Below the pieces are notes generated by a model that saw nothing but the letters and a program-made list of their open reading frames with translations, did no database searches and was not told the DNA's origin. DNA of 59,245 bases from Micromonospora sp. RP3T (lineage in GTDB: Bacteria; Actinomycetota; Actinomycetes; Mycobacteriales; Micromonosporaceae). The stretch's first letter is position 1. Every line of letters begins with the position of its first letter. Below, in pieces: positions 31,959-40,672 of this stretch. The DNA lies in the NCBI RefSeq assembly GCF_003027925.1, contig NZ_PYPS01000043.1:1-59245 (forward strand), written 5' to 3'. The position numbers were made by a program, and so were the translations under genes.

Positions 31959-32403
31959 GCGGCGGCAGCTTGACCACGCTGACGAAGAACTCGTCGATCT
32001 GGCGGACCACCGAGATGAACCGCTCGAAGTCCACCGGCTTGGTCACGTAGGCGTTGGCGTGCAGCTGGTAGCTGCGCAGGATGTCCTCGTCGGCCTGGGA
32101 CGTGGTGAGCACCACGACCGGGATCCGGCGGAGGTGCTCGTCCTTCTTGATCTCCTCCAGCACCTCCCGGCCGTCCCGGCGGGGCAGGTTCAGGTCGAGC
32201 AGGATCAGATCGGGCACCACCGCGTCGGTGTACTGGCCCTCCCGGCGCAGGTAGGCCAGCGCCTCGGCGCCGTCGGAGACGACCGTCAGGCGGTTGCGGA
32301 GCTTGTGCTCCTCGAACGCCTCCTGGGTCATCAGCACGTCGCCCGGATCGTCCTCGACGAGCAGGACCTCGATCGGGCTCTTGCCGTCCGCGGGCGCCGT
32401 CAT
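31951..32403 (-). CDS. Single-domain response regulator (Rcp1-like)
   Basis: A 150-residue receiver domain with no output domain: acidic pair VLLVEDDPGD (~14-20), phospho-acceptor Asp in LILLDLNLPRRDG (~66), Thr in VVLTTSQ and Lys in YVTKPVDF. The extra NLPRRDG loop and short C-terminus resemble Rcp1, the partner of bacterial phytochrome kinases. It starts at ATG 32403, overlapping the TGA of the histidine kinase gene (ATGA), so it is presumably the kinase's partner; a protein target is unknown. Confidence 0.92.
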   Translation of the reverse strand: MTAPADGKSPIEVLLVEDDPGDVLMTQEAFEEHKLRNRLTVVSDGAEALAYLRREGQYTDAVVPDLILLDLNLPRRDGREVLEEIKKDEHLRRIPVVVLTTSQADEDILRSYQLHANAYVTKPVDFERFISVVRQIDEFFVSVVKLPPRG

Positions 32404-34124
32404 CCCACCGTCTCCTTCATGCCACCGTTGGTTTCGTGCCGGTCCGCCGCCACTGCCGGTTCCTCGCTTGCCGCGCCGTCCGGTTGGCGGGCGACGTCCA
32501 CCGGGGCGTCCTCGGCCGACCCGGCGGCCCCGGTCTCCTCCGCCGCCGCGGTCTCGGCCGCCCGCGCGGCTTCGACGTCGGCCTCCAGCGCGGGCAGCGT
32601 GAACCGGATGGTGGTGCCTTCCTCGGCGTCGGTGTCCACCCAGACCCGGCCGCCGTGGTATTCCACGATCTTCTTGACGATCGCCAGCCCGATGCCGGTG
32701 CCCGGGTACGCGTCCTTCGAGTGCAGCCGCTGGAAGATCACGAAGATCTTGTCGGCGAACTCCGGCTCGATGCCGATGCCGTTGTCCCGGCAGCTGATCT
32801 CCCACTCGCCGTCGACCAGTCGGGCCGACACGTGCACCTTCGACGGCACGTCCGGACGGCGGAACTTCACCGAGTTGCTCACCAGGTTGACCAGCAGGTT
32901 GGTCAACAACGGCTCCTCGCCGCGGATCGTCGGCATCTCGTCCCAGGTCAGCTCCGCGTCGGCGTACTGCCGGGCCGCCTCGGTCTGCCCGGCCACGTCA
33001 CCCATCACGCGGTTCAGGTCGACCTCGGTGAAGCCGGTGGTGAGCCGGCCGATCCGGGAGAACGCGAGCAGGTCGTTGATGAGCCGCTGCATCCGCTGCG
33101 CGCCGTCCACCGCGAACGCGATGTACTGGTCCGCCCGCTCGTCGAGCTGCCCGGCGTAGCGCCGCTGGAGGAGCTGGCAGAAGCTGGCCACCTTGCGCAG
33201 CGGCTCCTGGAGGTCGTGCGAGGCCACGTACGCGAACTGCTCCAGGTCACGGTTGGAGCGGGTCAACTCCTCGGCCTGCTTCTGGAGCTGGTCGTTGACC
33301 CACTCGATCCGCTCCCGGGCCTGACGTACCTCGTCCAGCTCCTGGGCGATCTTCTGGCGCATCTGGTCGATGTCGTCGGCGAGCCGGCGGAACTCCGGCG
33401 GGCCGGAGCCGGAGATCCGGTGCTGGTAGTCGCCCTCGGCCACCTCGCGCACCTGACCGACCAGCGCGGCCAGCGGACGGATCAGGATCCGGTCGAGCGA
33501 GACCAGCATGACCGCGCCGGCCACCGCCACCACCAGCGCCGCGATGATCAGCAGCATGACCAGCGTGTTGCTCGTCGAGTTGACCCGGTCGGCGGTTTCC
33601 TTCCGGACGGTGAGGATCTCGTCCTGGAGCGTGGTGACCGACGCCCTTATCCCGTCGAACTGCTGCCGGGTGCGATCGGTGATCAGCGCCTGGCCGGCGG
33701 CCGGTCCGCTGCGCTCCGTGGTCGCGATCACCGGCTCGGCCACCTGGGCCCGCCACTGCGCTGTCTGCTGCTCGACCACGTCCACCTCGCGGCGCACGTC
33801 CGGGTAGTCGGCGGACAGGCCACGGATCGAGGTGATCAACTCCTGCTCACGCCGCACGCCCTCCTGGTAGGGGGTCAGGTCGTTGCGGTCGCCGTTCACC
33901 GCGTACCCGCGTACCGCGGTCTCCTGGTCCAGCAGGACGCTCATCAGCTCCTGCGCCTGGACCCGCAGCGGGCCGGTCCGGAGCAGCACGGCGTCGATGT
34001 TCTGCCGGTTCTTCGCGGCGACCGCCGCCTCCGCCGCGGCCAGTCCGAGCAGCAACGCGAGGACCACGCCGAGCAGCGCCGCCACCCGCCGCCGCAGCGT
34101 CCACCCCTGCCGGTATCCCTGCAT
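32400..34124 (-). CDS. CHASE3-HAMP sensor histidine kinase
   Basis: The 574-residue kinase has helix one (about 12-32), an extracytoplasmic CHASE3-like helical domain (about 35-185, with QETAVRGYAVNGDRNDL), helix two (about 190-212), HAMP (to ~270), a coiled linker, HisKA with the phospho-His in YVASHDLQEPLRKVASF (~305), and HATPase with N box (NLVSNSVKF), CRDNGIGIEP and GTGIGLAIVKKI. The Ala/Glu-rich tail is disordered. ATG 34124 shares a base with the TGA of the SpoIIE gene. The H-box type (SHDLQEPLR) is that of phytochrome-like kinases, which fits its Rcp1-like partner. Confidence 0.92.
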   Translation of the reverse strand: MQGYRQGWTLRRRVAALLGVVLALLLGLAAAEAAVAAKNRQNIDAVLLRTGPLRVQAQELMSVLLDQETAVRGYAVNGDRNDLTPYQEGVRREQELITSIRGLSADYPDVRREVDVVEQQTAQWRAQVAEPVIATTERSGPAAGQALITDRTRQQFDGIRASVTTLQDEILTVRKETADRVNSTSNTLVMLLIIAALVVAVAGAVMLVSLDRILIRPLAALVGQVREVAEGDYQHRISGSGPPEFRRLADDIDQMRQKIAQELDEVRQARERIEWVNDQLQKQAEELTRSNRDLEQFAYVASHDLQEPLRKVASFCQLLQRRYAGQLDERADQYIAFAVDGAQRMQRLINDLLAFSRIGRLTTGFTEVDLNRVMGDVAGQTEAARQYADAELTWDEMPTIRGEEPLLTNLLVNLVSNSVKFRRPDVPSKVHVSARLVDGEWEISCRDNGIGIEPEFADKIFVIFQRLHSKDAYPGTGIGLAIVKKIVEYHGGRVWVDTDAEEGTTIRFTLPALEADVEAARAAETAAAEETGAAGSAEDAPVDVARQPDGAASEEPAVAADRHETNGGMKETVG

Positions 34125-35362
34125 CAGCGACCACCGCCCCGGGTGACCAGCAGCATCGCCACGTCGTCGGCGAGCGGACCGCCGTTGATCTGCTCGGCGC
34201 GGCCGACCAGCCACGCGGGCAGCTCGGAGAGCGGCACCGCCCGGTTCGCCGGTTCGGCGAGCAGGCCGGTCAGCCCGGGCACGTCGAGCCGTTCGTCGCC
34301 GCCGTCGACCCGACCCTCGATGAGGCCGTCGGTGTACATCAGCAGGGACCAGTCATCGGTGTCGAACTCCAGGTCGAAGGCAACGGGACGACGGGGCCGG
34401 ACGCCGAGCAGCAGCCCGCCCTTGGCCGGCACCGGGGCGACCTTACCGCCACTGAGCAGCAGCGGCGGCGGATGGCCGGCGAGTCGCACGGTGGCCCGCG
34501 CGGACGCCAGGTCGAGGCGGGCGGTGGCCACCGTCGCGAAGATCTCCTGGAGCCGGCGCTCGCTCATCAGCACCTGCTCCAGCGCGGGCAGCACCTCGTC
34601 GTCCGGCACGCCGGCCAGCACCAGCGCCCGCCAGGCGACGCGCAGCTCGACGCCGAGCGCCGCCTCGTCCACGCCGTGGCCGCAGACGTCGCCGACGATC
34701 AGGTCGATCCGGTCCGGGCGGGTCTGCACCACGTCGTAGAAGTCGCCGCCGATCAGCGCGGCGTGCCGGCCGGGCCGGTAGAACGTGTGCACCGACACCT
34801 CGTCGGTGGTCATCAGCGGCTGCGGCAGCAGACCGCGCTCCAGGCGGGCCGACTCGGCCTGGCGCAGCTCCACCTCGCGCAGCCGGCGGGCGTTCTCGTC
34901 GGCGCGCTTGCGCTCCACCGCGTACCGCAGCGCCCGGGTCAGCAGCACCCCGTCGACCTGGCCCTTGACCAGGTAGTCCTGCGCGCCCTCGGCGACCGCC
35001 ACGATGCCCAGGTGCTCGTCGGAGCGGCCGGTCAGCACGCAGACCGCGGCGCCGCTGGCCATCTCCAGCACCCGGCGCAGCCCGTCCAGGCCCTGCGCGT
35101 CGGGCAGACCCAGGTCGAGCAGGACGCAGTCGACGCCCATCACCCGCTGGCGGGCCTCGCTGAGGCTGGTCGCGACCAGCAGGTCGATCATCGAGTTGGT
35201 CTCGGCGAGCAGCTCGCCGACCAGGAAGGCGTCGCCCTCGTCGTCCTCGACCAGCAGCACCCGCAGCCGCTCGCCGGGCGGCAGGCCGCCGGACAGCCCC
35301 GCGCCGGCCCGGGGCACGACGGCGGCACCCGGAACGCCGGTCCCCCGGTGCGGCCGGGCCAC
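34124..35362 (-). CDS. Receiver domain-SpoIIE/PP2C phosphatase fusion
   Basis: Receiver domain: VLLVEDDEGDAFLVGELL, phospho-Asp in CVLLDLGLPDAQG, VLTGRSDE and DYLVKG. After a short helix comes a SpoIIE-type PP2C phosphatase with GGDFYDV, VGDVCGHGVDEAA, LMYTDGLIEGR and ADDVAMLLV, all metal-binding Asp present. It should dephosphorylate an anti-anti-sigma factor or similar, controlled by phosphorylation. The coordinates use the first canonical start, GTG 35362, but promoter and ribosome site point to about 35392, where only GTC and ATC codons are found (see findings). First gene of the coupled operon ending with the inositol phosphatase. Confidence 0.88.
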   Translation of the reverse strand: MARPHRGTGVPGAAVVPRAGAGLSGGLPPGERLRVLLVEDDEGDAFLVGELLAETNSMIDLLVATSLSEARQRVMGVDCVLLDLGLPDAQGLDGLRRVLEMASGAAVCVLTGRSDEHLGIVAVAEGAQDYLVKGQVDGVLLTRALRYAVERKRADENARRLREVELRQAESARLERGLLPQPLMTTDEVSVHTFYRPGRHAALIGGDFYDVVQTRPDRIDLIVGDVCGHGVDEAALGVELRVAWRALVLAGVPDDEVLPALEQVLMSERRLQEIFATVATARLDLASARATVRLAGHPPPLLLSGGKVAPVPAKGGLLLGVRPRRPVAFDLEFDTDDWSLLMYTDGLIEGRVDGGDERLDVPGLTGLLAEPANRAVPLSELPAWLVGRAEQINGGPLADDVAMLLVTRGGGR

Positions 35363-35397
35363 CGCCGCGAGTCGCGGGAGGTCGCTGGTGATGACGT

Positions 35398-35429
35398 ACT
35401 CCTTCCGAGCGCCGTGGGCGATCAGGCTA
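35398..35429 (-). promoter_or_regulatory. Promoter -10 and Shine-Dalgarno of the REC-SpoIIE operon
   Basis: On the minus strand TAGCCT (35424-35429) is a -10-like box and GGAAGGAG (35398-35405) a strong ribosome site about 20 bases later. No ATG, GTG or TTG lies within the right distance of the latter. Confidence 0.55.
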
Positions 35430-35631
35430 AGACAAACGGCCGCACCCCACCCGACCGCCGTCGGCACCGGCGGCTGGTGAGCCCGTCCACCCGGACAGCG
35501 ACGCGGCCGACCCCCGATGTTACGCGGGAGCGCGACCAGTCCGGCAGCGCACCGACGCCGGGAGTGCCGCCACGACCGGCGGGGGTGCAGGATGATCCCC
35601 ACCCCCGTAGATCCACCCCCGAGGAGTCCCC

Positions 35632-38010
35632 GTGGGCGCACCCCCCACCCGCCCCGCCGACCGGGCGTTCGCCAAGCCCCGCCGCCGGCTGCCCGCCGCC
35701 GTCGCCGCGCTGGCCGCGCTGCTCGCCGTCGGGGCGGGCGTCCTGGTCACCCTGTCCACCCCGGCGCCGCGCCCGGCCGACGCGCCCGCCGGCGAGTTCA
35801 GCGCCGCGCGGGCGTACCGGAACGTCGAGGTGATCGCCGCCCGGCCGCACGTGGCCGGCAGCGCGGCCAACGACCGGGTCCGCGAGCACCTGGTCGGCAC
35901 GCTGCGCGGGCTGGGCCTGGAGACCGAGGTGCAGGACGCGGTGGCGCCCGAGGCGGGACAACTGTCCGGCGCGGCCGGCGGCGCGACGCTGGCCCGAGTC
36001 CGCAACGTGGTGGCCCGCCTCCCCGGCACCGACCCGACCGGCAGGGTCTTCCTGGTCTCGCACTACGACTCGGTGCAGACCGGGCCGGGCGGCAACGACG
36101 ACGCGGCCGGCACCGCCACCATCCTGGAGGTGGCCCGCGCGCTGACCACCGGCCCGCGCCCCCGTAACGACGTGGTCTTCGTGCTCACCGACGCGGAGGA
36201 GGCGTGCCTCTGCGGCGCGGCCGGCTTCGCCGCCGACCATCCGCTCGCCGCCGACGGCGGGGTGGTGCTCAACCTGGAGGCACGCGGCTCCACCGGCCCG
36301 GTGATCATGTTCGAGACGTCCCGGAACAACGCGAAGCTGGTGGACGTGTTCGGCCGGGCCGCGCCGCACCCGGTGGGCACGTCGTTCGCGGTGGAGATCT
36401 ACCGGGCGCTGCCGAACGACACCGACTTCACCGCGTTCTCCGACCGTCGCTTCGTAGGCCTGAACTCCGCCTACATCGACGGCGGCGCGATCTACCACAC
36501 GCCGCTGGACGTGCCGGCCCGGATGGACCGGGGCAGCCTCCAGATGCACGGCGACAACGCGCTCGGCCTGGCCCGCGAGTTCGGTCGCACCGACCTCGGC
36601 GACCTGCGCGCCGGCCACGACGACACCTACTTCCCGGTGCCGGGCGGGCTGGTCCGCTACCCCGGTGGGCTGACAGTGCCGCTGGCGGTGGCCGCGCTGC
36701 TCGCCGTCGGCGCGCTCGGCTGGCTGCTGCGCCGCCGGGGCCGGGCCACCGTCGGCACGCTCGCCGCCGGCGCCGGGCTGACCCTGGTGCCGGTCGTCGT
36801 GGCCCCGCTGGGCGCCTGGCTGCTCTGGGCCGCGATCACCACGATCCGACCGGGGTACGCCGAACTGCTCGACCCGTACCGCCCGGTCTGGTACCGCCTC
36901 GCGGTGGTGGCGCTCGCCGCCACGGTGCTCCTCTGCTGGTACGCGCTGCTGCGCCGCCGCGTCGGCCCGGCCGCGCTGGCGTTCGGCGGGCTGCTCTGGC
37001 TGGCCCTGTTCGGCGTGCTGCTCGCCGTGCTCGTACCCGGTGGGGCGTACCTGACGACCCTGCCGGCGCTGGCCGGCGCGGTCGCCGGCCTCGCGGCGCT
37101 GGCCACCCGCCTGGACGGCCCGTGGCCGGTGGTCGCGGTGACGCTGGCCGGCGCGGTGGCCGTGCTGGTGCTGCTGCCCCCGGTGGTGCTGCTGTTCCCG
37201 GCGCTCGGCATGGGCATGGGCGCGGTGGCCGCGCTGGTCGCGGTGCTGCTCGGCCTGGCGCTGCTGCCGGTGGTGGACCTGCTGCACCCGCGCGCCGGCG
37301 GCCAGCGTGGCCTGCTGGCGCTGCGCGCCCGCCGTCTCGGCGCGCTGCCGGCCGGCGCGGCGTTCGTCGCGGCGGTGACGCTCGCCGGGGTCGGCCTGGC
37401 CGTCGACCGCTTCGACGCCGCCCACCCCGTGCCCACCCACCTGATGTACGCGCTGGACGCCGGCTCGAAGAAGGCGGCCTGGCTCAGTCACGAGGACATC
37501 CCGCAGCCCTGGACCGACCGCTACGTCGACCGGACCATCTCGGTGGCCGACGACTTCCCCGGCCTGGGCGACGGCGAGCTGCGGGCCGGCCCGGCCCCGG
37601 CGGCGTCGCTGCCCGCGCCGAAGCTGGAGACGCTCGCCGACGACCGCAACGGTGACCAGCGCGTGCTGCGGGTGCGGGTCACGCCGCAGCGGACGGTACG
37701 GCTGCTCACGCTGCACGTCGACACGCGTACCGCCACCGTCCGGTCCGCCTCGGTGGCCGGGCGGGACGTGCCGGTGAAGGCGCGCGACGGCCGGTGGGGC
37801 TTCGGGATCGTGTTCCACGCCCCGCCGCCCGAGGGCGTCGAGGTGACGCTGACGCTGACGACCTCGACGGACACGGTCAACCTGCGCGCCATGGACGCCA
37901 GCGACGGGCTGTCCGCGCTGCCCGGCTTCCGGCAGCGGCCGGCGACCGTGGGCGTGGTCGGCTCGCACACCTCGGAGATGTTGGCGGTGGCCCAGACGTA
38001 CGCGCTCTAG
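35632..38010 (+). CDS. M28-family membrane metallopeptidase
   Basis: The 792-residue protein has one N-terminal helix (about 20-42), an M28 peptidase domain (about 55-330) with zinc ligands in VSHYDSVQTGPGGNDDAAG (His, Asp), TDAEEACLCGAAG (Glu pair) and a terminal His in IYHTPLD, then about eight membrane helices (335-600) and an extracytoplasmic beta domain. This is the arrangement of ERMP1/Fxna-like peptidases. It should cleave peptides at the outer face. Start GTG 35632 after GAGGAG. Its TAG stop shares CTAG with the stop of the convergent SDR gene. Confidence 0.92.
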   Translation: MGAPPTRPADRAFAKPRRRLPAAVAALAALLAVGAGVLVTLSTPAPRPADAPAGEFSAARAYRNVEVIAARPHVAGSAANDRVREHLVGTLRGLGLETEVQDAVAPEAGQLSGAAGGATLARVRNVVARLPGTDPTGRVFLVSHYDSVQTGPGGNDDAAGTATILEVARALTTGPRPRNDVVFVLTDAEEACLCGAAGFAADHPLAADGGVVLNLEARGSTGPVIMFETSRNNAKLVDVFGRAAPHPVGTSFAVEIYRALPNDTDFTAFSDRRFVGLNSAYIDGGAIYHTPLDVPARMDRGSLQMHGDNALGLAREFGRTDLGDLRAGHDDTYFPVPGGLVRYPGGLTVPLAVAALLAVGALGWLLRRRGRATVGTLAAGAGLTLVPVVVAPLGAWLLWAAITTIRPGYAELLDPYRPVWYRLAVVALAATVLLCWYALLRRRVGPAALAFGGLLWLALFGVLLAVLVPGGAYLTTLPALAGAVAGLAALATRLDGPWPVVAVTLAGAVAVLVLLPPVVLLFPALGMGMGAVAALVAVLLGLALLPVVDLLHPRAGGQRGLLALRARRLGALPAGAAFVAAVTLAGVGLAVDRFDAAHPVPTHLMYALDAGSKKAAWLSHEDIPQPWTDRYVDRTISVADDFPGLGDGELRAGPAPAASLPAPKLETLADDRNGDQRVLRVRVTPQRTVRLLTLHVDTRTATVRSASVAGRDVPVKARDGRWGFGIVFHAPPPEGVEVTLTLTTSTDTVNLRAMDASDGLSALPGFRQRPATVGVVGSHTSEMLAVAQTYAL

Positions 38011-38843
38011 CCGGCCGTTCCGGGGGCGGGCACCGCGTGCTCGGCGGCGCGGCTGACCCGCTCCCAGCCGGCCCAGGTGTCCATCCGCCGGCGGGCGATG
38101 TCGAACGCCAGGTCGTACACCATGCTCCCGAGCAGCAGCCGCAGCGGCGGGTCGTCGCTGTCGACGAGTCGCAGCAGGGCCTCGGCGGCCAGCCGGGGCT
38201 CGCTGTCGACCGAGCCGTCCGCCCACTGTCGCGCCAACTCGGCGTGCAGCGGCGAGTACGCGTCGATCGGGGTGGTGGTCGTCATGCTGTCGTACAGGCC
38301 GGTCCAGTAGCCGCCCGGCTGCACGATGCTGAGTGTGACGTCGAAGGCCGCCGCCTCCATGGCCAGGGCCTCGCTCATGCCTTCCAGGGCGAACTTGCTC
38401 GCGCTGTACATGCCGGTGCTCGGGTAGCCACCGAGGGCGGCGATGCTGGAAACCTGCACGATGTGGCCGGACCGCCTGGCGCGCAGGTGCGGCAGCACCG
38501 CCTGGCTGACCCAGAGCGCGCCGAAGAGGTTCACCTCGAACTGGGCGCGCGCCTCCGCCTCGGTGAACTCCTCGACCATGCCCATGGACAGGGTGCCGGC
38601 GTTGTTGACGACGATGTCGAGCCGCCCGAAACGCTCGACCGCGGTGGCCACGGCGGCGAACACGGCCGCCCGGTCGGTCACGTCGAGGGTCAGGGCCAGC
38701 AGCCGGTCGCCGTGTCGCGCGTCGAAGTCGTCAGGGGTGACGGTCCGGGCGGCGGCGACCACCCGGTCCCCCCGGTCGAGCGCGGCCTCGGCGAACGCGC
38801 GGCCCAGGCCGCGGCTGGCGCCGGTGATGAACCAGGTGCGCAT
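38007..38843 (-). CDS. SDR oxidoreductase controlled by the divergent TetR
   Basis: A 278-residue SDR: ITGASRGLGRAFAEAAL (nucleotide site), LDVTD, VVNNAG, catalytic Ser in IVQVSSIAALGG and YSASKFALEG. Longer than the classical type, with a C-terminal extension of the kind seen in retinol-dehydrogenase-like SDRs. Substrate unknown. ATG 38843 follows AAGGGAG. It is divergent from a TetR gene with a perfect palindrome between them, a standard repressor/target layout. Confidence 0.9.
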   Translation of the reverse strand: MRTWFITGASRGLGRAFAEAALDRGDRVVAAARTVTPDDFDARHGDRLLALTLDVTDRAAVFAAVATAVERFGRLDIVVNNAGTLSMGMVEEFTEAEARAQFEVNLFGALWVSQAVLPHLRARRSGHIVQVSSIAALGGYPSTGMYSASKFALEGMSEALAMEAAAFDVTLSIVQPGGYWTGLYDSMTTTTPIDAYSPLHAELARQWADGSVDSEPRLAAEALLRLVDSDDPPLRLLLGSMVYDLAFDIARRRMDTWAGWERVSRAAEHAVPAPGTAG

Positions 38844-38870
38844 GTCGGCGGCTCCCTTCGCTTGATGAGA

Positions 38871-38887
38871 CGAGACGGTCCGTCTCG
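38871..38887. promoter_or_regulatory. TetR operator between SDR and TetR genes
   Basis: CGAGACGGTCCGTCTCG is a perfect 17-bp palindrome with one central base, 28 bases before the SDR start and 17 before the TetR start. Its position suits repression of both genes. Confidence 0.75.
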
Positions 38888-38904
38888 CTGGTACGGTACC
38901 CCAC

Positions 38905-39498
38905 ATGACGCCGCCGAACACGGCCCGCCGGAGCGAGACCTCCCGCCGCGCCATCCTCACCGCGGCCTTCGACCTGGTGCAGGAGGTCGAGTACGCGAAG
39001 GTCACCATCGAACGCATCGCCGCCCGCGCCGGCGTCGGCAAACAAACCATCTACCGCTGGTGGCCGTCCAAGGGCGCGGTCCTCTTCGACGCGTTCCTCA
39101 TGCTCAGCGAAGGCGCCGAGGGCGAGCCGGTGCGACTCCCGGACACCGGCGACCTGGCGGCCGACCTGACCGGGGTCCTTCGCGCCACGGTCGCGGAACT
39201 GACCGACAGTCGGTACGAGCCACCGATGCGCGCGCTGGCCACCGAGATCGCGCACGACCCCGAACTGGCCGCCACCTACGCCGAACGGCTGGACGGACCG
39301 CTGCGGGAGGCCAAACGGCAGCGCCTGCGCAGCGCCCAACAGGCCGGACAACTCGCCGAGGACGTTGACCTCGACGTCGCGGTGGACCTGATCTGGGGTC
39401 CGTTGTTCCAGCGCTGGCTCCACCGCAGCGGACCGCTCACGACCGCGTACACCGATCGTCTCGTCGCCACCGCGCTGGACGGGCTGCGACCCCGCTGA
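38905..39498 (+). CDS. TetR/AcrR family transcriptional regulator
   Basis: The 197-residue regulator has its HTH at about residues 12-58 (VTIERIAARAGVGKQTIYRWWPSKG) and the C-terminal fold of the TetR_C_11-like group (PLREAKRQRLRSAQQAGQL; DLIWGPLFQRWL). Start ATG 38905. It most likely represses the divergent SDR gene and itself through the palindrome at 38871-38887, and is released by a small ligand that the SDR may act on. Confidence 0.92.
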   Translation: MTPPNTARRSETSRRAILTAAFDLVQEVEYAKVTIERIAARAGVGKQTIYRWWPSKGAVLFDAFLMLSEGAEGEPVRLPDTGDLAADLTGVLRATVAELTDSRYEPPMRALATEIAHDPELAATYAERLDGPLREAKRQRLRSAQQAGQLAEDVDLDVAVDLIWGPLFQRWLHRSGPLTTAYTDRLVATALDGLRPR

Positions 39499-39585
39499 AC
39501 TCTTTTCGGCCGGGATGTCGAGGACGGGCCGGCCGGCTTCTACCCCCGGGTGAAAGCTGGTTCATGCGACCCGAGGAGCACAACC

Positions 39586-40188
39586 ATGAGCAAGGTGACC
39601 ACCGGCGCGACCATGTCCCTGGACGGCTACGTCGCCGACGCGTCGCACGGCGGCTTCGACCACCTCTTCCGGTGGTACGACAACGGTGACGTGGCGGTGC
39701 CGACCGCCAACCCCGACATGACGTTCCGGACGTCGGCGGCCAGCGCCGCACACATCCGGGCACTGACCGAGCGCACCGGCGCGCTGGTCGTCGGCCGCAC
39801 GCTGTTCGACCTGACAGGCGGCTGGGGCGGCCGGCACCCGTTGGACATGCCGGTGGTCGTGGTGACCCACCGGGTGCCGGCGGGCTGGGCGCCCGAAGGT
39901 GAGTCGTTCGTGTTCGTCACCGACGGCATCGAGCGGGCGGTCGAGCGGGCCCGTGCTTTGGCGGGTGGCAAGGAGGTCGGGGTGAACGCCGGGACGATCG
40001 CGCGGCAGGCGCTGGAGGCGGGACTGCTCGACGAGGTGCACGTCGACCTGGTGCCGGTGCTGCTCGGGGGCGGGATTCCGTTCTTCTCCGGGCTGGGCAT
40101 CGCGCCGGTGCAGTTCGACGGGCCGTTCCGGGTGGTCGAGGGCGTCGGCGTCACCCACCTGGCCTACCGGGTACGCCGACCGGCCTGA
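39586..40188 (+). CDS. RibD C-terminal/dihydrofolate-reductase-like protein
   Basis: The 200-residue protein begins TTGATMSLDGYVAD (family start), then GALVVGRTLFD, VVVVTHRVP and GVNAGTIARQALEAGLLDEVHVDLVPVLLGGG cut here into its known order: NAD(P)H-binding turn, core strand, LLGGG loop. These match the RibD_C family of pyrimidine or folate reductases of unspecified substrate. ATG 39586 is chosen for GAGGAG upstream. The 3' end overlaps the convergent small gene by 38 bases. Confidence 0.9.
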   Translation: MSKVTTGATMSLDGYVADASHGGFDHLFRWYDNGDVAVPTANPDMTFRTSAASAAHIRALTERTGALVVGRTLFDLTGGWGGRHPLDMPVVVVTHRVPAGWAPEGESFVFVTDGIERAVERARALAGGKEVGVNAGTIARQALEAGLLDEVHVDLVPVLLGGGIPFFSGLGIAPVQFDGPFRVVEGVGVTHLAYRVRRPA

Positions 40189-40447
40189 TCCTTCGTCGCC
40201 CCGGCTTCCCGATCACCACGGGAGCCGGGGCAGTCCGGAGACCCGCCCGTTTGACGAAGATCGAACGTCGGTCCACGGCGTCACCGCGCTCGTCGAGCTG
40301 ATAGCCGTCGAGCCACACCCACCCGTCGTAGGTGGTCCAGTCGAGCTGACGGATGAGCCGGAACCGGATCGGGGTTACGAACTGCACGCTGGCCGCACGT
40401 CCGATGAACAGCATGTCACCGGCCTCCACCTCGCCCATGGTGCTCAC
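40151..40447 (-). CDS. Small conserved hypothetical protein
   Basis: A 98-residue protein (VSTMGEVEAGDMLFIGRA, later IRQLDWTTYDGWVWLDGY and DAVDRRSIFVKRAGL) predicted as a compact beta-rich domain; no family named with confidence. The GTG at 40447 overlaps the TGA of the upstream small gene (GTGA), which supports that start over ATG 40438. A hairpin (GCCCCGGCTTCCCG with CGGGAGCCGGGGC, 40198-40231) lies inside its 3' end and may terminate the convergent RibD-like gene. Confidence 0.7.
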   Translation of the reverse strand: MSTMGEVEAGDMLFIGRAASVQFVTPIRFRLIRQLDWTTYDGWVWLDGYQLDERGDAVDRRSIFVKRAGLRTAPAPVVIGKPGRRRIRPVGVPGRPGG

Positions 40448-40629
40448 TCCGTCTCCCCCGGCCAGTGAGCTCGACCGATCGGGACGCGATGGCGGGCTCG
40501 GCACGGCAGGTCCGCTCCACATCGACAGACATAGCGCCATCTGGGCCAAGACCACACCGGCCGATGTCGGCGCGCAAGCGTGAGCGCAACGGCTGCCAGA
40601 TACTCCCCGTATGAGACGGATTGCGCCAT
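40444..40629 (-). CDS. Small zinc-ribbon-like protein
   Basis: A 61-residue protein MAQSVSYGEYLAAVALTL..., ending in a basic, Cys-containing segment (RYVCRCGADLPCRARHRV) with three Cys and a His that could bind zinc. Start ATG 40629 gives the natural N-terminus. It is translationally coupled to the next small gene by GTGA. Divergent from an AlpA-like HTH gene across an AT-rich gap. Pairs like this occur in actinomycete chromosomes; the function is unknown to me. Confidence 0.7.
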   Translation of the reverse strand: MAQSVSYGEYLAAVALTLARRHRPVWSWPRWRYVCRCGADLPCRARHRVPIGRAHWPGETE

Positions 40630-40672
40630 GGGTCCACGATCCCGCCCACCCGATGGTCTAGTCAAGTAGCTA

